A DNA stretch of 64,000 bases from Bacteroidales bacterium (GTDB taxonomy: Bacteria; Bacteroidota; Bacteroidia; Bacteroidales; UBA932). Positions 63,935 through 64,000 of the stretch are shown here, piece by piece. Below the pieces are notes generated by a model. That model worked only from the letters and a program-made list of their open reading frames with translations, searched no databases and was not told the origin of the DNA. Within the stretch, counting starts at the first letter, position 1, and each line of letters starts with the position of its first letter. Where the stretch lies: assembly GCA_028686425.1 (NCBI GenBank), contig JAQUBZ010000001.1, forward strand, positions 114,536 to 178,535. Direction: 5' to 3'. The translations under genes and the position numbers were made by a program.

Positions 63935-64000
63935 CGGTATGAAACAGAATTACATATATGTTCCCGCACCGGTCAATGAGTTCAGATGCAGAGTTCCGTT
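63927..64000 (+). CDS. Start of the next suf-operon gene (possibly sufD), truncated
   Basis: An open frame begins with ATG at 63927, overlapping the sufC stop, or with ATG at 63939 (MKQNYIYVPAPVNEFR), and runs out of the window. Gene order predicts sufD, but these few residues do not match a SufD N-terminus that I recognise. Confidence 0.5.
   Translation, partial: MSNGMKQNYIYVPAPVNEFRCRVP

Overview
The window is chromosomal DNA of a Bacteroidales bacterium (phylum Bacteroidota); I cannot place it to family. Evidence for this is type V (FimA/Mfa) pilus genes with lipoprotein signals, a fused SecDF, FecI/FecR-type sigma and anti-sigma proteins, DUF2723, DUF4271, DUF3575 and DUF5106 proteins, YidD/RnpA, and Bacteroidota promoters of the form TTTG-N18..20-TAnnTTTG, seen most clearly before tRNA genes. 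Nearly all genes lack a Shine-Dalgarno site, as expected for the phylum.

Region 1 (1-1400): the end of a histidine kinase and its OmpR-type response regulator, then tRNA-Ser(GCT) on the minus strand and tRNA-Pro(TGG) on the plus strand. Region 2 (1.6-23 kb) is the accessory part and the most interesting. It holds an ECF sigma/anti-sigma pair, a non-coding stretch with four A-tracts phased at about 10 bp, and then a large pilus locus: DUF3575 protein, DUF3868/OmpA-like protein, major pilin, Mfa2-type anchor, four very large lipoprotein tip candidates with FISUMP-like ends, one small secreted FISUMP-like protein, a clostripain-family (C11) lipoprotein protease, a tiny membrane protein and a Wzx-type flippase. 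Two tip genes share a 1,019-bp direct repeat, identical by eye, that encodes the N-terminal assembly domain, while their C-terminal parts are unrelated. The first of them also has a perfect TAAGGAGG ribosome site, unique in the window. Region 3 (23-26 kb) is an AT-rich AccI-like restriction-modification pair.

Region 4 (26-50.6 kb) is mostly housekeeping: a propeller protein-NfeD-FloA operon (minus), SecDF, tryptophanase, DUF2723 protein (minus), an operon SUI1-DUF4271-HemD-RnpA-YidD, a fused lysophospholipid acyltransferase/GNAT protein (minus), UvrC, PnuC with a predicted HExxH outer-membrane protein (minus), a Na/Pi cotransporter with a NAGPA-type protein, and a DUF5106 lipoprotein.

Region 5 (50.7-64 kb): groES-groEL; a five-gene cluster of two D-Ala-D-Ala-ligase-like ATP-grasp enzymes, GNAT, TadA and a YqaA-type membrane protein; tRNA-Gln(TTG); a phosphopantetheinyl transferase; a DUF2156 protein (minus); TyrS-RbfA-LolC/E-like permease; and a suf operon with a second pnuC gene between sufB and sufC, running into a gene cut by the window end.

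Working together: the pilus genes form a complete export and assembly set (anchor, shaft, tips, a candidate processing protease) with a nearby sigma/anti-sigma pair. Repeat-mediated tip exchange and a Shine-Dalgarno-led tip gene would be unusual layers of control, but both are inferences. No CRISPR array, insertion sequence, prophage or replication origin was seen.
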